The translations under genes were made by a program, and so were the position numbers. A stretch of 64,000 nt of DNA from Dongia_B sp035539215 (lineage in GTDB: Bacteria > Pseudomonadota > Alphaproteobacteria > Dongiales > Dongiaceae): positions 1 to 64,000 of the forward strand of contig DATLIX010000098.1 in NCBI GenBank assembly GCA_035539215.1. Direction: 5' to 3'. The notes under the pieces were generated by a model, which worked only from the letters and a program-made list of their open reading frames with translations, ran no database searches and was not told the origin of the DNA. Positions 49,373 to 58,759 of the stretch are shown here, one piece after another (position 1 is the stretch's first letter; every line of letters begins with the position of its first letter).

Positions 49373-51007
49373 ATGGAACCAGTCGGTTTAAGTGATTACC
49401 TGACAATCTGGCGCCGTCACCGGCTAGCCTATTTTCTAAGCGCGATCGGAATCCTTGCGGCTGCCGTGGCTTTCGCCTTCCTTTGGCCGCCCAAATACCG
49501 CTCGACCGGCACCATCCAGATCGAACAGCCGGAAATTCCCCAGGACGTCATGGCGACCGGCCCGACCGACTTCAACGCCGCGGTACAGGCCTTCATCGAT
49601 CAGCGGATCGAGCAGATCCATGACCGCATCACGGCAACACCCAATATGATCGAGGTTATCACCAAGTTTAACCTCTACCCGGATCTGCGCGACCATATGC
49701 CGATGGCCCAGGTCGTGAAGCAGATGCAGGACGCCATCAAGCTCGACCTGCGCAGTTCCGATCTTGCCAATCCCAGTGCCGCTCAGCATCTCAATGCCCG
49801 CCAGTTGTCGGCCATCGCCTTCACCATCAGCTTTGACTACGGTAACCCGCTTGTGGCCCAGGAGGTTGCAAACGAATTGATCTCGCGCTTCCTGAATGCC
49901 GACTTGAAGCAGCGCCACGACCAGGCGGCGGCGACCTCCGCCTTCATCGCCGATCAGATCGCCCAGCTGGAAAAACAGCTGAGCGACCAGGAGAAGGAGA
50001 TGACGGCGTTCCGCGAGCAGCATAAGGGGACGCGGCCGGAAGACCTGCCGTTCAACATGCAGATGGCGGCCAGTACCGAGCAGCAGGTGGCGACGCTCAG
50101 CCAGCAGCTGCAGGCGCTCGACCGGCAGCGCGGCGATTTGCAGGCCCAGATCGCCAATACCGAGCCCTATTCCCGGGTGGTGGATGACGGCCAGCTCCTG
50201 ACCACGCCTGCCGTCCAGTTGAAGGCCCTGCAGGGCAAGCTCGCGGCTATGGAGGGGCAATACGGGCCGCAATTTCCCGATATCGTCAAACTGAAGAAGC
50301 AGATCGCCGGGTTGGAAGCGCAGGTCGGCAAGAATGGCAACGCCAAGACCACGTCCAATGGCTCGGTCGGCGACGCCGACAATCCCGCTTATATCATGCT
50401 GACCTATCAGCTGAGGTCGCTCGATCAGCAATATCGCAGCCTGCAGAACCAGCAGGATGACGCGCGCCGGCAGAAGGAAGATTATGATGCGCGGGTGGCC
50501 GCGACGCCGGCGGTCGAGCGGCAATTCGCAGCGCTTAACCGCGATTACGACAACGCGCAGTTGCGCTTCCGCGACCTGAAGGAGAAGCAGCTCGCCGCCA
50601 GCATGAACCAGCAACTGGAGCAGGACCGCAAAGGCGAGCGCCTGACCATGATCGACTCGCCGGACCTGCCGACCTCGCCCCGCATGCCGCCGCGCAAGAT
50701 CGTGTTGGCGCTGGGCCTGGTCATGTCCTTCTTCGGCGGCTTTGCCGGGGTCTATCTGATGGAGATGCTGAACAGCTCGGTCCATGGCACGCGCCAGCTG
50801 ACTGCAATTGTCGGGGTGCCGCCGCTGGTGGCGGTACCGCGTATCGCGACGCCGGTCGAACGCCGACGCCGACGGATATATGGGCTGGCCGCAGGCGTTG
50901 GTGCCGTCGTGATTGTCGTCGGTGGGGCAGATCTCTACGACCAGTATGTGCAGCCGCTGGATGTTCTGTGGGCCGCGATTGCCCAACGTCTCGGCGGCTT
51001 GGTCTAA
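49373..51007 (+). CDS. polysaccharide chain-length determinant (Wzz/PCP-2a family)
   Basis: This 544-residue polysaccharide co-polymerase has an N-terminal Wzz domain (LSDYLTIWRRHRLAYFLSAI with a TM helix at about 18-38), a long periplasmic coiled-coil (LEKQLSDQEKEMTAFREQHK; ATLSQQLQALDRQRGDLQAQ), the GNVR-like VERQFAALNRDYDNAQLRFR segment and a Pro-rich second TM region (MPPRKIVLALGLVMSFFGGF). An extra hydrophobic segment lies near the C-terminus (GLAAGVGAVVIVVGGADLY). It controls chain length together with the kinase-like ATPase encoded next. Confidence 0.9.
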   Translation: MEPVGLSDYLTIWRRHRLAYFLSAIGILAAAVAFAFLWPPKYRSTGTIQIEQPEIPQDVMATGPTDFNAAVQAFIDQRIEQIHDRITATPNMIEVITKFNLYPDLRDHMPMAQVVKQMQDAIKLDLRSSDLANPSAAQHLNARQLSAIAFTISFDYGNPLVAQEVANELISRFLNADLKQRHDQAAATSAFIADQIAQLEKQLSDQEKEMTAFREQHKGTRPEDLPFNMQMAASTEQQVATLSQQLQALDRQRGDLQAQIANTEPYSRVVDDGQLLTTPAVQLKALQGKLAAMEGQYGPQFPDIVKLKKQIAGLEAQVGKNGNAKTTSNGSVGDADNPAYIMLTYQLRSLDQQYRSLQNQQDDARRQKEDYDARVAATPAVERQFAALNRDYDNAQLRFRDLKEKQLAASMNQQLEQDRKGERLTMIDSPDLPTSPRMPPRKIVLALGLVMSFFGGFAGVYLMEMLNSSVHGTRQLTAIVGVPPLVAVPRIATPVERRRRRIYGLAAGVGAVVIVVGGADLYDQYVQPLDVLWAAIAQRLGGLV

Positions 51008-51108
51008 GGCGGCGCCGGCCGCGATCGTCGGTATCCAAGCCCGTCGCTAAGGCGGGCAAAATGACAGAAATCTGTCGCGACGGAACATCTGTTTAGTGGA
51101 GATTGGCA

Positions 51109-52008
51109 TTGGATAGGCTCGAAAAGGCGCTGATGAAGGCTCGCGAACAGCGGCGAGATGCGCTTGACCAGATTCGGGCGATCAATGGTCGCGATGCGAT
51201 CAGCAGAATCGCAGGAGATTTGAACGGCAGCAAGGTTACCAAGCTGGAACCCGCATTACCGCCGGCCGAGGCGCTGGCCGAGGCGCCGGCGCAGACGCGC
51301 CAGGTCGAGCTCATGGAGCCGGACCTGGAGCGCAACCGGATTGTTGCGCGGCGGCGCAAGGAGCCGGCCGCAGACACCTTCCGCATCCTGCGTACCAAGG
51401 TGATGCAGCTGCTTCAGCGCAACAACCTGCGCTCGATTGCCGTCACCAGCCCGCGCTACGGCGACGGCAAGAGCACCATCGCCATCAATCTGGCGCTGAG
51501 CCTGGCCCTGGACGTCAAGCAGACAGTCTGCTTGGTCGATCTCGACTTCCGCCAGCCGAGCGTACATCGCTATCTGGGGATCGAGCCCAAGCTGGGGCTT
51601 TGCGACTATCTTCTCCACGACACGCCAGTTGCCCAATGCCTGGTGCGCCCGTCGCATGAGCGTTTGGTCGTTCTGCCGACGAAAAGCCGGATGGAGAATT
51701 CCTCGGAAACCTTGGGAACGCCGAAGATGGCGGCCCTGGCGCAGGAACTGAAGTCGCGCTATCCCGACCGCATCATCATCTACGACATGCCGCCGCTGCT
51801 GGCGCAGGATGACGCCATCGGATTCCTGCCGCATGTCGACGGCGTGCTGCTGGTGGTGCGCGAGGGATCAACCAAGATTGAGGAGGTGCGGCAAAGCATG
51901 CACCTTCTCGCCCATACGACGGTGGTCGGGACCGTTCTCAATAATGCCGCGGAACGCGGCTATAACCGCATGAATAATGCCGCCGAACGCGGCAAAAAAC
52001 GCGCATAG
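51109..52008 (+). CDS. BY-kinase-like ATPase (PEP-CTERM-system tyrosine autokinase family)
   Basis: From TTG 51109 this is a 299-residue CpsD/CapB-type P-loop protein: the family start DRLEKALMKAREQR, the ADTFRILRTKVMQLLQ helix, Walker A AVTSPRYGDGKSTIAINLAL, Walker A' VCLVDLDFRQPS and Walker B IIIYDMPPLLAQDDA. TTG 51109 has GGAG seven bases upstream and gives the usual N-terminus; TTG 51103 is the alternative. The C-terminus has one Tyr inside a duplicated NNAAERG unit and no Tyr cluster, unlike classical bacterial tyrosine kinases. It partners the chain-length determinant upstream. Confidence 0.88.
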   Translation: MDRLEKALMKAREQRRDALDQIRAINGRDAISRIAGDLNGSKVTKLEPALPPAEALAEAPAQTRQVELMEPDLERNRIVARRRKEPAADTFRILRTKVMQLLQRNNLRSIAVTSPRYGDGKSTIAINLALSLALDVKQTVCLVDLDFRQPSVHRYLGIEPKLGLCDYLLHDTPVAQCLVRPSHERLVVLPTKSRMENSSETLGTPKMAALAQELKSRYPDRIIIYDMPPLLAQDDAIGFLPHVDGVLLVVREGSTKIEEVRQSMHLLAHTTVVGTVLNNAAERGYNRMNNAAERGKKRA

Positions 52009-52029
52009 TGCGGGGGCACGGGAGCGGCA

Positions 52030-52935
52030 ATGTACGAGCAGTTTTTCGGCCTGACGGGAAAGCCATTCTCGCTGCTGCCGGACGCAGATTTTCTCTATAT
52101 GAGCCGGCGCCATCGCATGGCGCTCAACCTGCTCGACTATGGGATCACCACGCAGGCGGGCTTCGTGGTCATCACCGGCGAAGTGGGGGCGGGCAAGACG
52201 ACGATCGTGCGGCGCTTTCTGCGCGGCGATCACGAAGGGCTGACGGTCGGCGTGGTTACCAACGCCAGCAGCGGCTTCGGCAACCTGATGAGCCTGATCG
52301 CCATGGCCTATGGGCTGGAGCATCGACAGCTTGATACCATCGCGCTTTATAATCAGTTCATCGAATTTCTCGTCGCCCAGTATGGTGCCGGGAAACGCAC
52401 CTTGCTGGTGATCGACGAGGCGCAGAATTTGAGCGTCGACATGCTGGAAGACCTGCGGATGCTCTCCAATGTCAACAACGAGAAAGACCAGCTGCTGCAG
52501 GTCGTCCTGGTCGGTCAACCGGAACTGCTGGCGGTGCTGAAACAGCCGGAGTTGCGGCAATTCGCGCAGCGTATCGCCGTGCATTACCATCTGGAGCCCC
52601 TCGGCTACAAGGAAACGACTTCTTACATTCGCTATCGCCTCTCTGTGGTCGGCGGCAGGCCGGAGCTGTTTGACAATCTCGCTTGCGTCGCCGCGCATTA
52701 CTTCACGGGCGGCGTGCCGCGCCTGCTCAATCTCCTGTGCGATCTGGCACTGGTTTATGCCTTTGCCGAGGAGATGCGGCACGTCAATTTCGAAACCGTC
52801 GTCGACGTCGTGGCCGATCGCAGTTCCACGGGTCTCAGCCCCTTCCGGCCCTTGCCGGAGGATTTTGAGCGTAATCGCTTCAAGCAAGAAATCGCCAGCA
52901 TGCCGCATGCATCGGAAATCCTGGCCGCGTCCTGA
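52030..52935 (+). CDS. exosortase-system AAA ATPase, ExeA-like
   Basis: This 301-residue cytoplasmic ATPase has the GspA/ExeA family start YEQFFGLTGKPFSLLPDADF, Walker A TGEVGAGKTT (49-58), Walker B LLVIDEAQNL (125-134), sensor VLVGQPELLAVLKQPELRQF and the lid region GVPRLLNLLCDLALVYAFAE. It corresponds to the ATPase that regularly accompanies exosortase/polysaccharide loci (TIGR03015-like). It may drive assembly of the export apparatus. It follows the kinase gene by 21 bp and precedes prsT by 12 bp. Confidence 0.88.
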   Translation: MYEQFFGLTGKPFSLLPDADFLYMSRRHRMALNLLDYGITTQAGFVVITGEVGAGKTTIVRRFLRGDHEGLTVGVVTNASSGFGNLMSLIAMAYGLEHRQLDTIALYNQFIEFLVAQYGAGKRTLLVIDEAQNLSVDMLEDLRMLSNVNNEKDQLLQVVLVGQPELLAVLKQPELRQFAQRIAVHYHLEPLGYKETTSYIRYRLSVVGGRPELFDNLACVAAHYFTGGVPRLLNLLCDLALVYAFAEEMRHVNFETVVDVVADRSSTGLSPFRPLPEDFERNRFKQEIASMPHASEILAAS

Positions 52936-52947
52936 TAGGAGGAGCGC

Positions 52948-55404
52948 ATGGATAGAATGTCTCTACGACTGTTGCCGATTGCCGGCCTGATGGCGACGAC
53001 GCTGCTGGCCGGCTGCGGCGATCCCGATTCACGTGCTGCGAAATATATCAAGCATGGCGAGGAGCTGGCGGCCGAAGGCCAACCGGATAAAGCGCGCCTG
53101 GAGTTCCGCAACGCCATCAAGATCCGTCCTACGCTTGCGGAACCCTATTATCAGCTGGGCCTGATTGATGAAGCGGCCGGCGACCTGCAGGGCGCCTTCA
53201 ACGACTATACCCGGGCGGAGCAGCAAGACCCGAATCACCGTGGCGCATTGGTGAAGCTGGCTGGCTTCTACTTTGGGGCCGAGCGCTTCGACGATGCCCA
53301 GCGGCGCATCGATACCGTGCTGAAGGCGTGGCCGGACGATGCGGGCGCCCATGCGCTCAATGCGGCAATCATGTTGCGGCGTGAGAATATGCAGGGCGCG
53401 CAGGCCGAAGTCGCCGCAGCGCTGAAAAGCGATCCCAAGAACGTTCCCGCCATTTCCGTGCAGGTCGGCATCGATGATGCGCGCGGCGACCTGAACGCCG
53501 CCGCTACCGCGCTGGAAAGCGGCATCGGGCTCAATCCCACCGATACCTCGCTTCTGGTGCTGAAGGTGGGGCTTTTTAAAAAGCACAATCTGCCCGACAA
53601 GGTTGCTGAAGGCTATCAGCAGCTTTTCCATCTGCATCCGCAGGATCTCGGCTATCGCGCCGAGGCGGCGGTCTATTTCACCAATCTGCCGGATCTCGTG
53701 CGCGCCGAGCAGATCCTGCGCGATGGCATCGCGGCAAAGCCGGACGATCCGGAAATAAAACGCATGCTGATTGCTTTCCTTGATCTCAAGAAGGGCATGG
53801 AGCCGGCGGAGCAGGAATTGCATCAGCTGATAACGGCTGAGCCGGGCAATGACCGCTATCTCTTCTGGCTGACGGACCTCTATGTGCGCCATGAGCAGAC
53901 CGATCGGGCGGTCGGCATCCTCAACCAGATCGTCTCGCAGGGGACTTCCGAGGATTCGGTCATGACGGCGCGTACGGCCCTGGCCCGCATCAGCTTCGCG
54001 AATGGCGATCAGGCCGCATCGGAGCAACAGCTGGCGACGGTGCTGGCGAAGCGCCCGAATAATCAGGACGCGCTTTTCCTGCGTGCCGCGATCAATAACG
54101 CGCAAGGCCTTTACCAGCTCGCCATCACCGATCTGCGATCCTTGCTGCGTGATCACCCGAAAAATCCGGAGGCTTCGCAATTGCTGGCGGAGGCCCTGGT
54201 CAAGGTGGGCCATGTGGATCTGGCGGCCGATACGCTGGCGGAGGTATTGGAAGCCCAGCCGGGCAACCATGCGATCCAGGCGCGGCTGGCGCAGCTCTAT
54301 CACGTCAGCGGCGATGAAAAACGCAGCGACCTGCTATTGAAGGCTGTGACCAGCGAGGCGCCGAATTTTGCCGTCGGCTGGGAAAGCCAGGCTCGCATCG
54401 CCCTCGACCGCAAGGACATGATTTTCGCGGATGATGCCATCACCCATCTGGAGCGCATGCCGGACCAGGCAGCGACCGCCGACTATTTGCGCGGCATGTG
54501 GTTGTTGCAACAATCGAAGACCGACGAGGCGGTGGCGAAGTTCGCCGCCGTGCTGACCGGCAAGGCGAATTCCAGCCAGATGGGACCGGCTTTGGCAGCC
54601 TTGATCGAGGCGGAGCGCCAGCGCGGCCGCCTGGATCGCGCCGTGAAGTTCATTCAGGCGTTGAAAGCGGATACGGCAAGTGTCCACATGGCGCTGGCCG
54701 ATTGCTATATCGCCTTGAAGCAGACAGACGCGGCGGCCGAGGAATATGACCGCGCCATCGCGCTTATTTCCAGCAGCAGTTCGCCGGCGACCATTGCGGC
54801 TGCCGCGACCCAGTCCTCTTCCGACGAACAGAGCGGCAGCCAGGCGGACGCCTTCCTGGGCCGTGCGAAGATCTATCTTGCGCAGGACAGGGCGAGTGAC
54901 GCACAGGTCGTTCTGCACAAAGCGATCAGTGCCGTGCCGGGCGACCTGAGGCCGCGGCTGTTGCTTGCGAATATCGCGATGCAACAGGGCGATCACGCGC
55001 AGGCCATTTCGCTCTATGACGACATCTTGTCACGCAATCCTGATGTACAGCTTGCCGCCAATAACTACGCTGAGCTGATCGCCGATTACCAGTACCAGAA
55101 CAAGGATGCGCTGGAGAAGGCGCGACAGGTAGCCGATCGCTTCCAGGCCAGCGACAATCCGGCCCTGTTGGACACGGTGGCGTGGATCTACTACCGCCTT
55201 GGCCAATACCAGACCGCGGCCAGCTTCATGGAACGGGTGATGGCCAGTGCCGAAGTGACACCGCAAATGCGTTATCACTATGCGGCGGTGCTGCTGAAGC
55301 AGGGAAACAAGGAACAAGCCGCCGCGGAGCTCAAGAAAGCTACGGCGACCAGCGACACGTATCCCGGCTTCGATGACGCCAAGCTGCTGCTGTCGCAGAT
55401 GTGA
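52948..55404 (+). CDS. prsT: TPR-repeat lipoprotein of the PEP-CTERM/exosortase system
   Basis: This 818-residue protein has a lipoprotein signal peptide with lipobox LLAGC (Cys at about 29) and then tetratricopeptide repeats across nearly the whole length, for example KARLEFRNAIKIRPTLAEPY, YQLGLIDEAAGDLQGAFNDY and ASDAQVVLHKAISAVPGDLR. The size and arrangement match the PrsT family. An outer- or inner-membrane-tethered scaffold is inferred. A Ser/Ala-rich spacer (ISSSSSPATIAAAATQSSSD) interrupts the repeats around residue 615. The stop overlaps an in-frame ATG of the exosortase. Confidence 0.92.
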   Translation: MDRMSLRLLPIAGLMATTLLAGCGDPDSRAAKYIKHGEELAAEGQPDKARLEFRNAIKIRPTLAEPYYQLGLIDEAAGDLQGAFNDYTRAEQQDPNHRGALVKLAGFYFGAERFDDAQRRIDTVLKAWPDDAGAHALNAAIMLRRENMQGAQAEVAAALKSDPKNVPAISVQVGIDDARGDLNAAATALESGIGLNPTDTSLLVLKVGLFKKHNLPDKVAEGYQQLFHLHPQDLGYRAEAAVYFTNLPDLVRAEQILRDGIAAKPDDPEIKRMLIAFLDLKKGMEPAEQELHQLITAEPGNDRYLFWLTDLYVRHEQTDRAVGILNQIVSQGTSEDSVMTARTALARISFANGDQAASEQQLATVLAKRPNNQDALFLRAAINNAQGLYQLAITDLRSLLRDHPKNPEASQLLAEALVKVGHVDLAADTLAEVLEAQPGNHAIQARLAQLYHVSGDEKRSDLLLKAVTSEAPNFAVGWESQARIALDRKDMIFADDAITHLERMPDQAATADYLRGMWLLQQSKTDEAVAKFAAVLTGKANSSQMGPALAALIEAERQRGRLDRAVKFIQALKADTASVHMALADCYIALKQTDAAAEEYDRAIALISSSSSPATIAAAATQSSSDEQSGSQADAFLGRAKIYLAQDRASDAQVVLHKAISAVPGDLRPRLLLANIAMQQGDHAQAISLYDDILSRNPDVQLAANNYAELIADYQYQNKDALEKARQVADRFQASDNPALLDTVAWIYYRLGQYQTAASFMERVMASAEVTPQMRYHYAAVLLKQGNKEQAAAELKKATATSDTYPGFDDAKLLLSQM

Positions 55405-55511
55405 GGCCAGGCGGTGCAGCAGATTTCTCAGGCAGGCTTGTCGCGGGATCGTACCTCTCTCGGGATCTGTCGGCCGCAGCGCCGGCAAGCGGGCGGCAGG
55501 CGAGGGGCGAG

Positions 55512-57176
55512 GTGACAGATCTGTTCCACGTCAAGGCGCGCGTGATGGTTGGCGCGGATCAGGTGACCACGCCGGAGACAGCGGGCCGCGATAGCGGCGC
55601 GCCATGGCTCTGGCCGCTGGCCGGCACCTTGGTGCTGGCGGCGTTCCTCTACATCTATTCGCCGTCATTCGCGCCATTGCTGCATTACTGGGAGCGCGCC
55701 GAATACGGCCACGGCTACGTCATTCCCTTCATCGCCATCCTGTTCGCCTGGCATGACCTCAGCGAGCGGCGGCCGATGCCGGCCAGCAGCTGGCGTGGCC
55801 TGGTCTTTCTGCTGATCGGTTTCGGCTGTCTGCTCATCAGCCAGCTCTCCACCTTCAATGCCGTTGCCGTCTACGGCCTCATTCTCGGTCTCGTGGGGCT
55901 GAGCGACTGTTTGCTGGGCCGGCAGGTGACCCGGGTGCTGGCGCCGGCCTTCATCTACCTGCTCTTCGCGGTGCCCTTGCCGGATTTCCTCTACGTCGAT
56001 CTGTCGGCGCGGATGCAACTGGTGTCCTCGACGCTTGGCGTCCACCTGCTCGAACTGGCGGCGGTGCCGGTCTTCCAGGACGGCAATGTCATCGACCTCG
56101 GCGGCCTGAAGCTGCAGGTGGCAGAGGCCTGCAGCGGCCTGCGATATCTCTTCCCCCTGGCGAGCCTCGGCTTTCTCGCCGCCTATCTGCTGAAGGATGC
56201 GTTCTGGAAGCGCGCCGTGGTTCTTTTATCGACACTGCCCATCACCATTCTTCTCAACGCCGCCCGGATCGCCGTCATCGGCATCACGGCAGACCGCTGG
56301 GGACCGCAAATGGCTGAAGGACTCATCCACGTGGTCGAGGGATGGGTGGTGTTCGGTCTTTGCGCTTTCTGCCTGTTGCTGGAGATTGCGATCCTGCGTC
56401 GGATCGGCCCGCGCGGTGGCCGTTTCCGGCTGGACTATCTCGGCCCGGCGAGCTTTCCGCTGCTCGCGGCCCGGCCGGCCATGTCGCGGCCGGGCTGGGT
56501 GGCGGGTGCCCTGGTGGCGATCTTTCTCGTTGTCATGGCGCTCGGCACCGGGGGCGGTTATTTGGGCGCGGCACCGGCGACGGAGGTGACGCTGCGTCCG
56601 GATTTGGCCGGCATCGTTCCCCTGCGTCTCGGCGATTGGGCGGGGCATCGGCGGACACTCGATGCCGATGTTGTCGATGCACTCGGCCTCACCGATTATG
56701 TCGTGACGGATTATTTCACCGATGATCAGGTGAATGATCCGGCGGTCAATCTCTATATCGGCTACTGGGCCAGCCAGAGTGTCGGCTCCGCGGCCCATTC
56801 TCCGGCGAACTGCATCCCCGGCGGCGGTTGGCTGATCATGGATAAGCGCGCGATTACCTTGCCGTCCCAGAGCGCGGCAGGGACCGGGCTGCGCGTCAAT
56901 CGCCTTCTGATCGGCCATGATGACGTACGGCAGCTGGTCTACTATTGGTTCGACCAGCGCGGGCGCGACCTCGTCAGTGAATGGTCGGTGAAATGGTACT
57001 TGCTGCGCGACCGGATCGTGACGGGCCGCAGCGACGGTTTCCTGCTGCGGCTGGTGACGCCGATCGTCGGCCAGAACGAGGCGGAAGCCGATCGCAGATT
57101 GCAGCAGTTTCTTGACATGAGCCGGCTTTCGTCCGGCACCCTGACCACTCTCTCTCCCGCCGTGGTGACGCAATGA
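55512..57176 (+). CDS. exosortase fused to EpsI domain (XrtD-like)
   Basis: From GTG 55512 this is a 554-residue membrane protease/transpeptidase. Eight or more helices hold the exosortase triad: Cys207 in VAEACSGLRYLFPL, Arg252 in LLNAARIAVIG and His273 in AEGLIHVVEGW. The C-terminal 190 residues after a ninth helix are an EpsI domain (LGDWAGHRRTLDADVVDALG, YIGYWASQSVGSAAHSPANC, YYWFDQRGRDLVSEWSVKWY). The fusion plus a VPVPA substrate fits the XrtD type. GTG 55512 follows GAGGGG. An ATG at 55401 overlapping the prsT stop would add 37 unconserved residues. Confidence 0.9.
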   Translation: MTDLFHVKARVMVGADQVTTPETAGRDSGAPWLWPLAGTLVLAAFLYIYSPSFAPLLHYWERAEYGHGYVIPFIAILFAWHDLSERRPMPASSWRGLVFLLIGFGCLLISQLSTFNAVAVYGLILGLVGLSDCLLGRQVTRVLAPAFIYLLFAVPLPDFLYVDLSARMQLVSSTLGVHLLELAAVPVFQDGNVIDLGGLKLQVAEACSGLRYLFPLASLGFLAAYLLKDAFWKRAVVLLSTLPITILLNAARIAVIGITADRWGPQMAEGLIHVVEGWVVFGLCAFCLLLEIAILRRIGPRGGRFRLDYLGPASFPLLAARPAMSRPGWVAGALVAIFLVVMALGTGGGYLGAAPATEVTLRPDLAGIVPLRLGDWAGHRRTLDADVVDALGLTDYVVTDYFTDDQVNDPAVNLYIGYWASQSVGSAAHSPANCIPGGGWLIMDKRAITLPSQSAAGTGLRVNRLLIGHDDVRQLVYYWFDQRGRDLVSEWSVKWYLLRDRIVTGRSDGFLLRLVTPIVGQNEAEADRRLQQFLDMSRLSSGTLTTLSPAVVTQ

Positions 57177-58708
57177 TTCTCGGTGCCCATCCCGCCGACG
57201 AAGCGGTGCAGCCCCGTTCCGCCGGCAGTATCCTCGGCGCCCCTGCCGCGAAAGGTGCTGTTGCCCCCTCGGCGATGCCGGAGGGCGTGCTAGGCAAACC
57301 GGCGAATGCCAATCAAGTGGCGGCGTCGTGGGGCCTGGAGACGCCGCGGGACGGTCTCTATCGCGGCCGCGTGGTCTGGGTGTTCTGCTTCTGCTCGTTC
57401 CTGGCGTTGCAGCTGAACCAGAGTTACGGCACGGTGGCCGCCGCCTTGTTTCTGGCGCCTTGGCTGGCGCTGTTCACGCGCCGCATTCCGCTTCTGGTGA
57501 AGTCGGTGGCGAAGGACTGGCTGCTGCTGGTGCCGCCGAGTTTCGCGACCATCAGTGCCATCTGGTCTTCCGATCCCAACTGGACCATGCGCACCGGCAT
57601 TCAATACGGCGCCACCATGATCATCGGTATTGCCGCCGCCCGCCTGGTAGACCGCCGCATCATCCTCACCAGTCTGCTGATGGCGCTGGCGACGGTCACG
57701 CTGGCCAGTCTGGTGCTGGTTGTGCGGTACGGCGGTTTTGCCGGCATGCATGGCGTCGCCGGGCTTTATGGCGCCAAGAATCAGTTTGCCAGCAGCTCCG
57801 CCGTCCTGTTCATCGGCGCCGCCTATCTGATGAAATTTGCCCGTCGATCGTTCGTCGAGAAGGTGATGGCTTTCGGCCTGATGGGCGTCGCCATGCTCGG
57901 CATTTATTGCGGTCATTCCGCCGGCACCCTTGTCAGCCTGTTCGGCGTGGCGATGCTGGTGCTCACCTTCCATATGCTGCGCAAGGGCGGGACCATTGCC
58001 ATCCTCGGCGTGATCACCTTGTTTTTCGCCATGCCGGTGCCGATCATCCTGGTCGGCAGCGATACGATCTTCGCCCGCATCCTGAAGGCGCTCGGCAAGG
58101 ATTCGACCCTGACCGGCCGCACCGATCTCTGGGATACCGCCTTCCAGCAGATCCAGAGCCATCTGCTGCTGGGCGGCGGCTATCAGGCCTTTTGGCGTAT
58201 CGGCAATGCGCCGGCGGAAAAGCTGTGGGCGATGTTCGGGATCACCAACAAGACCGGCTTTAACTTTCACAACGAATATATCAATACCACGGTCGATCTC
58301 GGTCTCATCGGGCTGCTGATCATCATCACGGTTCTGTTCTGTGTCGCTTCATCGTCGCTGAAGATACGCTGGCGCCATCCCGAAGGCCTGCTCAGTGCCT
58401 TTCACACGATCTTCTTTTTCTATCTTTTCCTGACTTTCGTCGAAGCGGAGTTCTTCTATCAGTTCTTCCTTTCACCGATCATCCTTTGTATCGCCTGGTC
58501 CGACCGGGCCCTGGCGCGCCAACCGATTGCGCGACATGCCGTTGCGACCGCGCCGGCTTCCGCATCCGGACCTGCTGCGGCGCCTAAACCATTGCCTGAG
58601 CCGGATCCGGCGCCTGATCTTCCACCCGCCACGCCGGGCGGGGCAATTAGGGCATCTGCGCGGGATTTTCTGCTGGGGCGGCGCGTTCAAGCGGAACGGT
58701 CAACGTGA
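57173..58708 (+). CDS. O-antigen ligase/Wzy-type polymerase
   Basis: This 511-residue polytopic protein has about ten to twelve helices and the Wzy/WaaL signature: a periplasmic loop with TLTGRTDLWDTAFQQIQSHL, LLGGGYQAFW and FNFHNEYINTTVDLGLIGLL, whose Arg and His residues act in polymerases and ligases. The N-terminal 65 residues are unconserved. The C-terminal tail from about 445 is Pro/Ala rich (APKPLPEPDPAPDLPPATPG) and probably disordered. It probably polymerises the repeat units. The start overlaps the exosortase stop by four bases. Confidence 0.88.
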   Translation: MILGAHPADEAVQPRSAGSILGAPAAKGAVAPSAMPEGVLGKPANANQVAASWGLETPRDGLYRGRVVWVFCFCSFLALQLNQSYGTVAAALFLAPWLALFTRRIPLLVKSVAKDWLLLVPPSFATISAIWSSDPNWTMRTGIQYGATMIIGIAAARLVDRRIILTSLLMALATVTLASLVLVVRYGGFAGMHGVAGLYGAKNQFASSSAVLFIGAAYLMKFARRSFVEKVMAFGLMGVAMLGIYCGHSAGTLVSLFGVAMLVLTFHMLRKGGTIAILGVITLFFAMPVPIILVGSDTIFARILKALGKDSTLTGRTDLWDTAFQQIQSHLLLGGGYQAFWRIGNAPAEKLWAMFGITNKTGFNFHNEYINTTVDLGLIGLLIIITVLFCVASSSLKIRWRHPEGLLSAFHTIFFFYLFLTFVEAEFFYQFFLSPIILCIAWSDRALARQPIARHAVATAPASASGPAAAPKPLPEPDPAPDLPPATPGGAIRASARDFLLGRRVQAERST

Positions 58709-58759
58709 TCGACGATTTTTCGCCATTTAATTCTTATCGCTGAACCGAAAGAGCAGATC

